This document shows, piece by piece, positions 1-15,000 of a DNA stretch of 64,000 nucleotides (position 1 is its first letter; every line of letters begins with the position of its first letter). A program made the translations under genes and the position numbers. The stretch lies in the NCBI GenBank assembly GCA_964007475.1, contig OZ023273.1, positions 8,389,234 to 8,453,233 on the forward strand, written 5' to 3'. This DNA is from Hybos culiciformis (taxonomy: Eukaryota; Arthropoda; Insecta; Diptera; Hybotidae). The notes under the pieces were generated by a model, which saw only the letters and a program-made list of their open reading frames with translations, ran no database searches and was not told the origin of the DNA.

Positions 1-3000
1 TATGTATCAAGATATTCATCAGCATATATCATTTAATAAAATGAAATCAACTCAAAACTCACAGAAAAGAAATACCTATTAAGTGTATGTTTGTGTATGT
101 CGCTACAGTGACCATTCGTCGTTTATTTTTTCTTGTTATAATTGACACTTATTCAAAAAGTCCTTTTTTTTTTTAATATTAGACGTTTTCTTCCTTGATG
201 TATGCTAAGGGAATTAATGAATTATATTTAGTTGGCATAAAATTTCCACAAATTGTTGATAGATTTTGGTTTCAATGTACCTAAAATTATTTCAAAATTA
301 GTTTTCAACAATTCAATTAATATTTCATACTCGAATTTCGCGTAAAAATTGTTTTTTTTTAACCATGTATGAGTTAATTTTAATATTCAGTGTAAACCTC
401 AAGTAATGATTCAAAGTTTAAGCGATAGCTAACTATTTATTTAAATTTTGTTCTTGAAAATATTTCTTCATGCAAAATAGAACAAAAAAGCATTTGGCTG
501 AGGAATCAGTCAGTAACAACAAGACTATTTATATGATACTTTCCTTTACACATATTAGTTATATTGTTTGGTTAATTTTAAGAAAAGAGTTAATTTTTAG
601 AAAATCTAGTCCAAAGAGTTTTTTAAATCTTTTTTATACAAACAAAAAAAAAGGTAAAGGATTACATGGAAAATGGTCACCGTAAAAAGATGGAATAGAA
701 AATATAAAATATGAGATATAATAAAAATGGGAAAATATTTATTTTTATTTAAAAAAATAAAAACAAATAAAAAAAAAACTTAACAGAGATTCCAAATGAT
801 GACGTTCCTTCATGTCGTCGTTCGTCGTTGTTTTTTATGGGTAATATACATAAAGTGTGTAAATTATTGTGAAAATTGGTACATATTTTTATATTTTACG
901 TTCTGCAATTATAACATTTTTTTTTTGTAAAAGCTTTTCGTACGGATTTTATTAGACTAGACAAACAGTCGTCTCTAAAACATATATGTACTTGATTTGA
1001 ATTGCTATAACTTTTAATATTGTAGCGCTTAAGTGATCTATATTCTGAGCAATGAAAACAACACGCAGTTATTATAGAAACAAGTTCTTATAATTTTTAT
1101 AGATTAATGATAATATTTTAATAATTTATATTTATTAGTTATTAAATGTCAAAATTAAAGGTTATTAATAATTTATGATATCTTATCTACCTCTGAAATT
1201 ATTTTCATTGCAGTCAAGGAAGCTGTGTTCACAGTTATTTAATATTTTTAAAATTGGAAGTTATAACCTGATAACATTGGTACCTTAATGATAACGAATT
1301 ATGTTTTAAAGTGTGTAGAAATGTTATGCTTCTACTTTTTTTTTTTGCATCTTTGAGCATCTTCTTGAGATTCTTTGTAATTTTTCCTTCAATTTTATTT
1401 TTTTTGTGTTTTCAAAGATTAAAGATTACCCATGATCATCATATAAAGTTTTTCTTTTTTTACATTTATGTATTAGTAATAACAAAAAATTTGCTTTCAT
1501 ATCATGATTTCAGAGGACATTGGCATCAAAAATTAAATATTTTATTCAAAATGTAGGCATAAATTTTCAAAATAAAAGAAATATGTATTTAAAAGAAAAG
1601 GAAAACCATTTGTAGTTTGTTTAGAATTATTCTAATTTTTTTGACATTACATACATAATGTATACATAATGTGTACATAATTTTTGATCAACATTATACA
1701 ATTTACTTCATGAAATATACATTTTTATTAGATTATGCAACTTTTACCGCGGTATTCTTAAGCAAATAAAAAGGCATTAAAGAAAATTTTATTAAAAGTA
1801 ATTAAACTTTACTCTTTTGAAACATTAAATTCTTAAATTTGAATTTGAAAAAAAAAAACATACATAGGTTCTACAAAATATAGTATATGTGCTTATCAAA
1901 TAATTCATATTAGAAATTCATGTTGCTCTTTCGTTGTCTTATAATCATATTGTCGACTAAATATAATCATTGCGATTGATATACAATGGAATGCAAGCAA
2001 GTCTATGATTCAATTCACTTATTGAGATATATATAAATTTTTACAGGCTTCAAGAGTACTTCTAATATCTTTTAGATTTTAATAAATATTCTAACAGATT
2101 CCGGATTTGAGATTAAGATAATCCTAGAAAACTGGAAAGTTGTTAATCTTTCAATTTAGGAAATTTTATTTTAATTTCTTTAAAATATATCTTTTCACTA
2201 ATGTACTCTTTATTCAAACTTAGTATTAAATTTTGTCTTATCAAAAATTCAAAACACTTTTATTGCTATAGAAATATTATTTTTTTGTGCCTAGAGATGA
2301 TAAAATAATTAAAAATACCTATACAAATTTTCCAGACTCTTATATTTATATTATTGAAAAGCAAAAAATTGAAATAAAAGAAAAGTCAACAATTTTTTTC
2401 ATTTTTATTTAATAATTAATCAAATCATCAAGATACCAATCCTATAAAGAAGGGTGTCTTTTTCAATTATTTTTTTTTTCTTAAAATAGAAAAGAATGTG
2501 TTATGAGGCATATACCCATTCGTTTAAATCAAACAAAATATTATCAAAAAGAATTTTATAAAAATTTATGTACATTTATATAGGTATATACAATATGGAA
2601 AACTCAGACTCATTTTCTATAGAGTCATTCTAAGCTTTGTTTATTGTGTACATAAATAGAAAATGGGAAAATAGGCCATTGAACTGTTAGTTAATAATTT
2701 TCACTTTTAGGTTACTTCTTTATTATCTTAGATGAACCTACTTTTGAAAATATTTTTTTTTTAGATGAAAAATTTTTTATAATAATTTGAATAAAATGAT
2801 GAAGTTTTTTATTATGAGATACACTTAGATGAGAGTGTAAGCGAAAAATTTTATTTAGTTTTTTTGAAGGCATCTTAACTATTGAGTAACACATTAGAAT
2901 AATACGTCCGTCAAATTAATATATCGCATTTATCGCTATTTAAATACATTAAATAAAAAAATGGCTATTTAGAATTACTCTTAGTTTTCAAGTTTTAAGG

Positions 3001-3073
3001 AAATCAAAACCATAATTTAATTTTACCTGCATTGAATTTTATATTAATTTATTTTTAATTTATTTTTTTACAG
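1..3073. other. AT-rich sequence upstream of the GATA finger exon, probably intron
   Basis: The exon at 3074 opens in phase 0 behind a T-rich tract and CAG, so an upstream exon must exist, and this stretch is most simply the preceding intron. It has homopolymer runs and short open frames without domain resemblance. I recognised no exon, RNA gene or mobile element. Exons of the N-terminal part of the GATA protein were looked for by motif (a second CX2C finger) and not seen. Confidence 0.5.
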
Positions 3074-6000
3074 ACACTGCAGTCACTTCAAAGCGCCGCT
3101 AAAAGGGCTGGCACATCGTGTGCGAACTGTAAAACAACAACAACAACACTTTGGAGAAGGAATGCTAGTGGTGAGCCAGTCTGTAACGCTTGTGGTTTAT
3201 ATTATAAATTACATAATGTAAGTAGTGGCATTTTTATTATTCGTATTTTTTTTTTATTAATTTTTAAGTATAATATTTGTATAATACTCGTATAATAAAT
3301 AATTCATACTTTACTTTGTATTTTCCCAAAAAAATCTATCATTCATCAATTATTCGATTGAGAAAACAAAAATATAAATAAGTTGTATCTCATATTTTAC
3401 AGTATTATATAAAATGTATATTTATTATAAAAACAAAAGTTCCTTAAGACTTTGGTTTGGACATTCATTACAAAAGATAAGCCAATAATTTTTTTTTTTC
3501 CTATTTTATTTTCAAATTTCTAAATCACATTAATTTTAAGAGCCGCAATGATTTTAAATTATATACAATACATACTACATATAATATAAAAAATCTATCA
3601 TCTTCTATACATTTATTTTTCTTTTTATATTTACTTATAGGGGATTATCTTCTAAATCCTTGAAATCCTTCTTAGATACAATTTCCATTATGTTAAATGG
3701 TCAGTAAAAATCAAAAAAAAAAAAATACTTTTTTTTTTATATAGAAAATTTCAATATTTTACACTAAGTTTTCCAAAACAATTTTTCAATCATTGATGAA
3801 AAAAGAAAAATCAAATATTATTGGAAGAAAAATAATCAAAAAAAAAAAAATATTTTTTTTACTTTTATAGAAATCCTTACAGAAGCAAAATTTTCTTAAA
3901 AGTAGAAAACAAAAAAAATTTTTGGAAAAGGGTATCGAATCACATTGACCATTTACCCTTAAAATTTTCGAAAATTTTCACATAAACTTAAATTTCATTA
4001 TCCTGTTAAGTGTAAAAAAAAAAAATTAATCCTTTAACTTTTTGCAAACGAAGCACTGAGAAAAATGTGCACCCTTTAAACAAAAAAAGAAAATTTAATT
4101 TTTCAATCAAATTATATAAAAGTAAAATTTGGTTTTATTTTGCAATTAGATTACTTGGAACTGTCACAATTCATGTATATTGTACGGAAAGTCTTTAAAT
4201 TTTTATAATAAAATACTTTCCAGTGTTAACCCATCTCAATAATGAAGAAGTTCGAGGAATTAAAATTATTTTTAAAAAAATGATGATTTTATTTTATTTT
4301 CTCCATATCACCATAATAAGAATAACTTAAATTAAAAGTACTATTAAATTATTAAACGACCTTAAGCAAAAACCGATTAGATACCTCCGAAATATTTTTA
4401 TTCTTGAAAATCATAAAACACCATAGAGTAGACATCAATGAACAGAATCATTTATGTATAAAATAAAATAAACTTGATAAGAAGATTACTGAATTTGAAA
4501 ATCTTTTATATATATAATATAATTATATATAATATCATAAGTTAAAGAAAAATAATAAATGAAATAAGTATAAAATAAAAACAAGGAACATTTATATATA
4601 ATTTACTAACTATAACTACTGGTGTGGTTGACTGGCATTCGTTGATGTCAATCTAAGTTGAATTTAATGCGATTATATGTAGATAATTTATAATGCAACC
4701 ATAAATTAAATTATTTAAAGATGAATAAAAAATAAAAATTATTATTCATAAAAGCTACTACATATATATAATACCTACTATATACCTACCAATATATATA
4801 TAAACATTATGCAATATCTATATTATATTAAGCATATTGTATGGGTATATTATAAATATAAACATATTTTTCATTAATAAGGACAGTTATTACTTTACAC
4901 AGCGACGTGTCGGTCTATTTATTAGTTATATTTTAGTTTTTTTTAGGAATTAGAATTAATGAAAAATGTTCATACTTTTAATATCTTAAAAACTATACGA
5001 TCGATAAATAATATTCGAAGCGAAATGAGTAACTTTCGCTCTAATTCCAACAACTTACTCAATCTTCAGCCAAATGGAAAGTCTCGTTATTTTTAAAAAT
5101 TTTCACATTGCCTTGCTCGGCCGTAGGCCTGACCTGTTATATAACACAATTGATGCAGATGTCACTTTTTAGTTAAATGAATTAAATAAAACAGTACAGC
5201 AGAACAATTTCTAGGTCTTAATTTTATAAACCAAATTTTTTTTTACAAACTTTATTCTTCTATATGGTAAATGTATGTTAATAAGAATTACTTTAACTCT
5301 ATATAACTTGTAATCGATAAAAAAAATAAGATAAAATCATATGTAACTATTTATACACATAATTTCAATGTAAAATTTAAAATTATAAAATTTTTGTAAA
5401 TAAATTTTACCTCATACTTATATTTATTAAATAATTTTATTAGTTTTAATTTATAAAACATAAGGAACCGAAAAAAACGATTGAAAGGAGCCCATATTTT
5501 CCTTTTCAGGAAACATTTATTGGTATTAAAACAATTGATGTTTGCACATTTACATTTTAACATTGAAGCTTATAAACCGTGTATATAGAATTTTAATTCT
5601 TAACACTCTACTAAGTGAATCTAAAATAAATCTATATATCATCCCCCTTCTTAAAATTGAAATACGTACATGCAGGAAAATTTAGTTATTGCAAAGAAAA
5701 TTTGAGGAAAAATGATATAAAAGCGCACCTTCTTCTATATTAGCAATAAATTTTTGAAAAAAAAAAATTAATAACTACATGTAAAAACTGAAAAAAAACA
5801 CTAAATATTTTCTACGTTATAGAATAGAATATATTAAAAAATAATAAAAACGGAAATATTAACATGTAAAATTGCAAATCTCATGAATATGTTTAAGTAA
5901 TACGGCTCCTTTTAGTCCTTATTACTGTAATAAATCCTGATGCCAAAACATTGAGAAGCAAAAAAAAAATATTTTCTATTTCTACTACCAGAGGGTCGCT

Positions 6001-9000
6001 GTTTTTCTATTTTATGGCTTTTTTCCATAATTTTACATATATACCTAACATTAATGAATGTATTTCTTTATACAACAAATGAGGCGTTCTAAGCAAAATT
6101 AGTTTAACAGCAAAAACTGACAGATAGAACATAGAGGATTTCAAAATTTTGTTTACACATAAGAAAATCATGAACGTTTGAAAATAAATATCAGTTGGAT
6201 CTCATTTTCTTTCCCAACCCTCAAATAACAATGAGTATTTTACACATTATCTGCAGAATTAATATTATTATGAAGTACATTAAGATATTCCTGTTGCTCA
6301 AGAAATATAGAGAGGTGCCAGCTCTTATTTCAAATTTTGTAACACTTTCAGCAATAATAATAATATAAATAGGCCTTTAAAATAAAAATTCATAGAAGGT
6401 TTTAGTACATTCCGAAATGATTTCTATCAAATAATATAAACTTTAAATAGTAGAGAATACTATATGGGGTATCAGTCAGTACTACACCATGGTATATATC
6501 GGGTATCAGTACCACCTCATCAGTACTACATCATCACTACTACATCATTCAAATATTCCGCTATCTCTACTACAATTAGAATTTGGAAATATGTAGGTAC
6601 CAACATAATCTTGTTTGTTAAATTTTGTAACACAACAGTTAAAAAAGTTAAGTCTTTTTTTTGATGGTATTTAACTGATTCCAATAATTCTCAGACAAGC
6701 ACTCGATTATTTTAATTGCCAAAATATCAAACAGTAAAAAATTAAATTAGCTTTGCTTACGAGTACATACTTTTATTTCTTCCTTTATAGAGTTATGTAG
6801 TTTGTCAAAACGCTTAAGCGATTTCACACACCATTTACTTTATGCGCCCCCTTTCCTCTTTTATATTTTTGTTTTTATTTTATTTTATTTTTTTTCACTT
6901 TTTTGTCTATTTAAACGATTACCCAGGACTAACGAGGAAAAAATCAGACTTATAACTAAATTCATATTTAAAGATTTTCTTCTTGTTTTTTTTTATTTTT
7001 ATTTTTTTTTTTCTTTTATATATTTTTAACCCTCAAATTACAATTTATAAGTGGTGTATAAAAATCGTTTTTCAAGAAGAATAAAGTTAAAAAAAAAAAA
7101 AAAAGAAATTGTATTTAATATAGGAAAGGAATATTATACTTGTTGTATATACATATATAATAAAAGGGAAATCCTTAAAATCTATGAAACTATATAAATA
7201 TATATATATATGTACATATAAATACAATTTTATCCATTTTTACCGTAATCGTATCGGTCGTCTGCAGTGTGCAGCCAGTGAGATAACGAAATATTATAGA
7301 TTAAATAAAGTAGATTAAAATACAAAAAAAATATGAAAAAAAAAATCGTTTTTTATCTTTAAAAATGCACATGTTTATTGAAATGTGATGACTTTCAATA
7401 CAATAAAGTCGGTACAATTGAACGAACTGGTATAGGAATTAAGCAATTAAAAGCTTTTGAAAAGTCGAAAACATTAAAATTTTCATTTTTTATAGAAATA
7501 ATAATACTAAATTGTTGTAATACTATATTTTTATTATAATTGACATAATTGGTATTTTTCTAACATAATTACATATATATGAACCTTAAATAGTATTCAT
7601 ATGTGCACATATAGAATTTTTGCGATCTTATGGAATTGTTTTTATTAACTCAAACTAAAGTTTCAATATGACTAATATAGGTTATTTTATTATATATGTA
7701 TTTCAATTCGATCGTAAAATCTTCGAAAATCGTATTCTGAAATTATATTTTAATGAAGTTGCAATTCTATTTTCTGGAATGAAGATTAGGATTTTCGATC
7801 GATCCTACGATAGATTTGAAATACATAAGCCCTTGTTCCTTATTTTAACAGAGTGTTTTTCCGATTATATTATACCTGTCCTACATCCGTCATTTAGATA
7901 TTTGATATATCTATAAAATTTTGTTAATCACTTTGTTAAAACATTTTTATTTTCAAATTGACGAAAAAAGAAATCTATCCTGTACGATGTTGAATATGGG
8001 ATTTTAAATATAAAACAAAATTCTTTAAAAAATATTTTATAAATTTAATATAATGTATACAAATAGAAGAGCTTAAACTTCTAAATATGAATTTAATAAA
8101 TTTAACTTGGAAAATTTCGAGCAACAATACTGCTCTTATAATATTTCAAAAGTCGGAAAATTAAAGGAATTTTTTTTTAAAACGATAAATTTATTATATA
8201 ATCATTGAATTGGAAAACACATTGTTATCAAATTTATATTTAATACATATATTTAATAATTTTTTGAGCAATGAAGTAAATTAACTCTTGTATATAATGC
8301 GAATAAAGAAAAATACTGCGCTAATTAACTGATTAATATCTTGTTTTTTTTATCCATAAAAAAAAAATATAATATTGAAAATAAATTTATTTTTATTTTT
8401 ATCTATAGAAAAACTTCTTGCATCGATTAATCTTATAAAGTTAAAGCATATTTATTATTGTTCAAGTCAATTGACTTAGATTACTTTTATTATTAGCCCT
8501 AAATTCTACTCATGTATGCATTATTTTTAAATATATAATTTTTTTGTGTGTATATTTTTTAAGAACAAAAACTTGAAGTTGTTGGGAAAACCACTAGTAT
8601 TCAAATTCAATGTATAGTGATGTAGACGTATTTAATTTAAATTATCTGTAAACTTTTTTAATGAGCCACAATATTAATCAAAAAAAAAAAAACCTTACAT
8701 TATATGTTCGTAGAAACTTAATTTTTATAAATATCTTTTTCATTTTTATAACTTAATACACGACACGTATGTATATAATTATACATTATATATTATTCTT
8801 GTTCATTGTACATATACCTACATATAATGATATTCATCATAGGAACTAAAAATAATCAAAATAAGTTACTTATTCAAAAAGTTCTATTTGACAATATTAA
8901 AGCTTTTCAATTTTATCTCAAAATTTTATTTAATGAATTTTACATTTGTGAAACTTTTTGAAATTTTATTTTTAAAGAAATATCTTTTTCAGATGTTTTA

Positions 9001-12000
9001 TTTATAAAATTGAAAAAAATAAATCCTTTTAATTTGTAAATATTGTGTAGTTGAAAATTGTTTTTGTATGTAGTATTTTCACTATTCAGTTTGTATGTGT
9101 ACATAAGTGTACTATATATTTGCTATATATATATCAATTGGCATTTGTATGTACGACTTTATTTTATTACAAACTAAGAACATAATTTAATTTTTTTTTT
9201 ACCATTTTAACTAATGGTTAATTTTAAAATTCTGTATGACAAAATACAAAAATCTATATGTATAATAAAATGCTGTAAGAGAAAATTTTATATTGCAAAA
9301 TTTTGTATTGCACAATTCTGTATTTAAAATTTTTTTTTTTTGGCATAAACTTGCATTTCTATTGAGAAATTTTGCATGAGATAATTTAAAAATTTGAAAA
9401 TTTACAATTTTAATAATGTTTGTTTCTATAATCTAATCATAGCTTTACATTAAAAGAAAACAGTTTATTTCAATTTTAAGATATATAAAAGACTTTGCAA
9501 TACAGAATTGGGCAAATACAGAATTTTGCAATACAGAATTTTGATATTTAAAATTTCGAGCCCATTCCAAATTATATTGAACATTGCCAAGAAATAGTTA
9601 GAAAAAATAAAACAAGTAATATTTAAAATTGATTATAGAGCATAAAAATGTAAATTAGGTACAACTAAATGCAAAAAAAATACATTGTAATACCTAAGTT
9701 TACAATTGTAATTTCTTGAAAAGAAAAACAGTTTCCTTTCCAAAAAAGAAAAAATTAAAATAATCTTGTTAAAAATAACTGCTAAACATCCAGCGGGCAA
9801 TAAAAACATATATTTTCCAAAATAGCCAAAAGTTAAAATCACCAATTTTTTTTTTTAATAGTATATAGTGATTATTATTATTTATCTTTTTCTTAAAGTC
9901 AAAAGGTGTGGGTAGAGGTATACATGGATTTTAATATTTAATAAATTCCTTAAATATTAAACGTAGAAACTTTTTACATTTACACTTCAAGAAAACACAT
10001 CTAATCACTCAAAAACTTTTTTTTTTATCAGATCCTAATCTGAATTAAGTAAGAATAAGTGTAATCTTTTAGGGGTCCAACATTTTTATGGTTATATTAT
10101 AAATTTCTTCAGGCATTCATTGCCCGAATTCATAAAAATATATATAATAAAAAAAATGGTTTGATTAGAAACTGAATTTTTTAATTAATTAATTGGAATG
10201 TATTGTTTCAAGTATGATATCGAAATTTTATGTCAAACTTATGTATCGAAGAAATAAATAATTCATGAAACTCATTTAATTTTTAATTTTAAAGAATTTA
10301 AAATATAATTATTAAATAAATTTATTTATTTCTCATATTTAACATACAATTTGTTTTTTGTTTTGTCCTCTTGTTAAAAAAAAACGAAGCAAACGTTTTT
10401 AATATCTACCTACCACAGAATTTTAATTTCATTGGAAAAATCTTTCCTCATTAAAATTAATTTGTTACTAAAATATGTATAATTACTTTATTAATTTTCC
10501 ATGTCTGGAATTAAAAATTTTTATTCTTTATATATATATATATTATTTTTTTTATATAATGATTACAACAATACACATGGATGAATGTTATGTGAAAAGA
10601 AAAATATTCTCTCTATTTAGTGTGATGAAATGTTACATGATATTCTGTTGATTGGCGCGCGCGCGCGCGCTCTACCGCTGCCACCCTTTGGTATCTTCTT
10701 TAATATGTTTATTAATGAATTTTAATATGCTTATTTTCAATACGGTTCATTAAATAAAAAGCAGAGCAAAAAATAATCATGAAAATACCCCTAATTTGGA
10801 TTTAAAATATTATGATTATTATTTTCTATATTTCTTTCTATATAAATATTATAAATACATAATGTACATACCTATTAAATATTTATTAAAAAACAAATCA
10901 GACATTTAACTTAAAAGCATTATTTATATTAAAAACAAAACACATTTTATGCTCACAAAACACATATTATTAAATGTATATAACAAACAAGTCTTAAACT
11001 ACACTATAATATGAGAAAAAAATTAAGACAGTCTGAATTTATTCCGTAGTTGCTCATTTAAATGTTTATTTAGGGCTAACACGTGCATATTTTTCACTTG
11101 GTAATATTCCTTTACTGAAATTTTCTTCTTCAAAGTTTTAAACCTATTTTTATTTTGAATTAAAAATCTGTCCAGTGCAGTGGCTCAAAATACCAAATCA
11201 CATCATTATGATGAGTCTGATAGTCTACTAGAAGCCTTTAAAAAAGTAAATAAGTGTTTTCTGATTCGATTTCAATGGAACTTTATTAACATTTTTATGC
11301 AATTTTTATTTCCGAATTTAATGTCACATTTTATTTCAAAATTTTCTGAATGTCGTGCCATAATATTTTTAAGCATTAAAGTGTTGAACATATTATATGA
11401 AAAATAAGTGTAAAATATATATTTAATACAAGCCATTAACAAACTGATCATATTCGTCAAGCACACTAAAAATAATCATAAATAAATTTTGTTCACAACA
11501 TGCCTCTGTAATTATACAATTTTCTCTGCCTACAACACAGAAGTCGATTGGTGATGCTCCATTTAAAAATCACAATGTTTTTTGTTTTATTTATATATAT
11601 TGTTTTTTTTTTTATTTAGAAAAATTATATATATAATTTTAATGTATATGTATATATATCTCTTTCGCCCTGTCATGGAGCTAATAACTGGTGGTCGCGT
11701 GCAAGAATAAATTATAATTTTCAGAAAAAAAAAAAACTGAAAAAAAAACAAAAATAAAAATATTATATTTTTGCAGAAAGATAAAGATAAGGGATCCTTA
11801 TCTTAAATGTTGTTATATAAATAAAATTATGCAAATTTCTCTTGTGCTTTCATAATAACTTTGTTTTTGTTTTTTTATTTTTGATGGTTTTTTTTTTTTT
11901 TTATGTACAATGTACAAAATGCACACATTCATTCCTCTCTTCTAAACTAATTAATATTATTATTTCATTTGTGTGTAATATTATTCATTAACTTGATTTT

Positions 12001-15000
12001 ATAAAATCTGAAGCAAAATAAATCACATAAAAAAAATTAAAATAAAATAAACATATATATTAAAAGAGTTTCAAAAGAGTTTGCTATTATTGCTGAAATG
12101 ATTCGGAATATTGAGAAAAATTAGGAAAAACAATTTTTGTTTTATTATTATGTATGCAAATAAATGAATTGAAAATTTAAATATAGTTTTTGCTTAAAAT
12201 AATTAAAATCATTAAGTTCCTTAGTATTAAGCTTAAAATTAAAGATTTTGAGTTACACAAAACACTATATGAGTGAGTAAGATTAAAATCCTTGATATAC
12301 TAGAATAGACATTAGAAAATTCGTAATTGAAATTAGATGTTGTATAGATAATGATTAATTAATATAAAATATGAATCGATAATGCGCTAAATAGCATATC
12401 CAAAGAATAGCTTGAATAGTTTTAATGATACATAAGGTATAGTTTCAATTTCAAAGTTTGGACCATAAAAGTATAATTATATTTTTCTCTATAATTATGT
12501 CAAACAAGTTAGGAAGAAACAAAAATAAATAGAATTCAAGCCTTTATGGCAACGAATAAAAAACTTATTTTTTAAAACAGACAGACATTAAATTTTTATT
12601 TGTTATCTGAAGCAGTATTTTTGTTTTTTTTTTTAAAATCATCTTTAAATTGGGCAAAAACATATAAATTATGATTTTCTTAAAGACAAGAATAATATTC
12701 ATCGTATGAAATAAAATATTTAAGAAAAAAAAAAATTGAACGGAAGAATTCAAACGAAATTAAGCAGAACGTGTTAAAAAATTTTCATGTAGAGTCAGCT
12801 TTCTTCAATTTTTCTTTTATATTATTATATTCAAGTGGAGAATATGAAAATTTTGCAATTCAAAAAAAAAAAATAAATTATCTCTTTATTTTGTTTAGTT
12901 TATCAAAATTTTATATATATTTTTCTTTTGTAATTTTTTTTTTTTTTTATCAAATTTGTAAAATCAAAAAAATGGGACACTTTTAATCTGCATTTTCTCT
13001 TCTAATATTTCTTCTAGTTTCCCTTTTGCGACCCTACATACCTACTTCTTATAATATGATTAATAAGTCTAGGCTATAAAATTATACAAAAAGAATAAAA
13101 AAATATTTTTTTGAAAATGTTACAAATTTTACTTCCTATGTAATTCTTTTTTATTTTTTCTCTTTTTTCGTCGTTTTCTTTTATTTGGTTTGTTGTTGGG
13201 AAAATTGATACCATAATACCATTATTACAATTTATAAAATCAAAAATATTGTATTTTGAGTGAAAAAATGTTTTTCAGGCGCACTTATAAAATTCAATGT
13301 TAAATCTATAATTTTATAATGTTTCCTCGAAAAAAGAAAAAAAATCTTCCCTTTACATAACGATTATGATTATTTATTTTTTTTTCGTTCCCTAAAACGA
13401 TTAATATTTGTGTATGTACCTATATTATAGAATTGTAATGTATGTAGATATCGTAATCGTATATCCTTTAATGTTAGTTTACATAAAGGATATACATGCA
13501 TAGTGATAATAATAAAAATGACAGATATAGAACATTAGCTTTACCTTTCTATTTTTTTGATTTATTGAAACATATTAACAAAAGTTTAATTTAATTGAAT
13601 GCTGTGTATTTTGAATTATGATTTCTTTTTGATACATCCCGGAGAGAATTTTCAATCGCTATTAAGCCTAACATTTTGTCTAGGACAGAAACTGTAGAAT
13701 TCCAAGATTGACAAACAATTTTACACATAAAAAATTTCCAAACTAGATATTCACATTTTACAATACTATTTAGCAACTTAATTAATAGATAACTATACTT
13801 CTATTTTAAAAAAATAAAAATCATTAAACTAATAAATCCCAAAATTTTGTACCTTCTTAAAACCATTGTTATCTAAAGAGCATTACGGTCTTATGTGAAA
13901 AAAAACTATGCAACAAAAGGATTTGGGTTTCAATTGTACGCGCCATTTATGTTTGTTACTAATAACGATATAAAAAACTGTAACAATTTTTGAATGCAGT
14001 TAAGAATATTTTACAGAGGACATAATATCTACTCATGTATATGATTTTGAGTATTTACTTTTTAAAATATTTCAATTTTACACAATTGTCCTTTATCCCT
14101 ATATTCCTTTTTTTTTCTTTTTTTTTAAGTTTATTCATGTTTTGTTTAATATTATAGGATCACTTGAAAATTTACAATTGTTAAAGTAATTGATACTTTT
14201 TATTTTCTATTTTTATTATTTGACAAAAAAAATAAAATAGAGTACCTACAATTTTGTATTTATACAATAATTATTTCTTTTGATATAAATAATTATACCG
14301 CCATTTTTCTATATAAGGAAGGAATTTTGATATGTTTGTAGTATATAAATTTCAATCGAATAAATTTTTCTATTTTATAGGAATATTTATTTATTATATT
14401 TATTATAATTGTAGCTTATATTTCTATCTGGTAAATTCTGTAAAATTCAAATTTAAGGCTTTTTCAATTTCATATGCCATTTTCCAAAAAGTACTCACAA
14501 TAATTTTTTTTTGTTTAATAAAATTTAAAAATATGAAATCATTCCCGTGAATAAAAAATGGGATTATTTTATATGAAAGTTGATTCAAAACTATGTTGTT
14601 CATTAGAAATTATCTTTCAATCACTTCTCATCTTGTGTAAAACACCATTACGATTAGTTTAATTACTTTAATTCATTATTTTTATATTATAACGTATGTA
14701 AACAGATATGTAAATAAAATTCTAATTTTAATCTGAAAAAATGTCTACCTTAATAGCTAATGCAAATAAAATTTATCATAAGTAAAATTTAAATATATAT
14801 TATAGTTAAATATCATTTTTTCTTATATTATCCTGTACACAAATACAAAAAAACTCCTTTAATAATAATATATAGTTAGTTTTAATTCAATCAATATTAT
14901 TTATTTATTTTTATTTTATTTCTTTTGGGTACCATAAATCATTATGAAAATTAATTTCCATGAAAAATCAATTTTTCGAAAATTTTATGCTTATAACTGA

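Noticed and set aside
11180..11407. Open frame beginning [21 protein letters not shown] with a CAG before it and GTAAAT after KK
   Set aside because: It looks exon-like for about 70 bases but has no matching frame in the GATA gene, no family resemblance and no partner exon.
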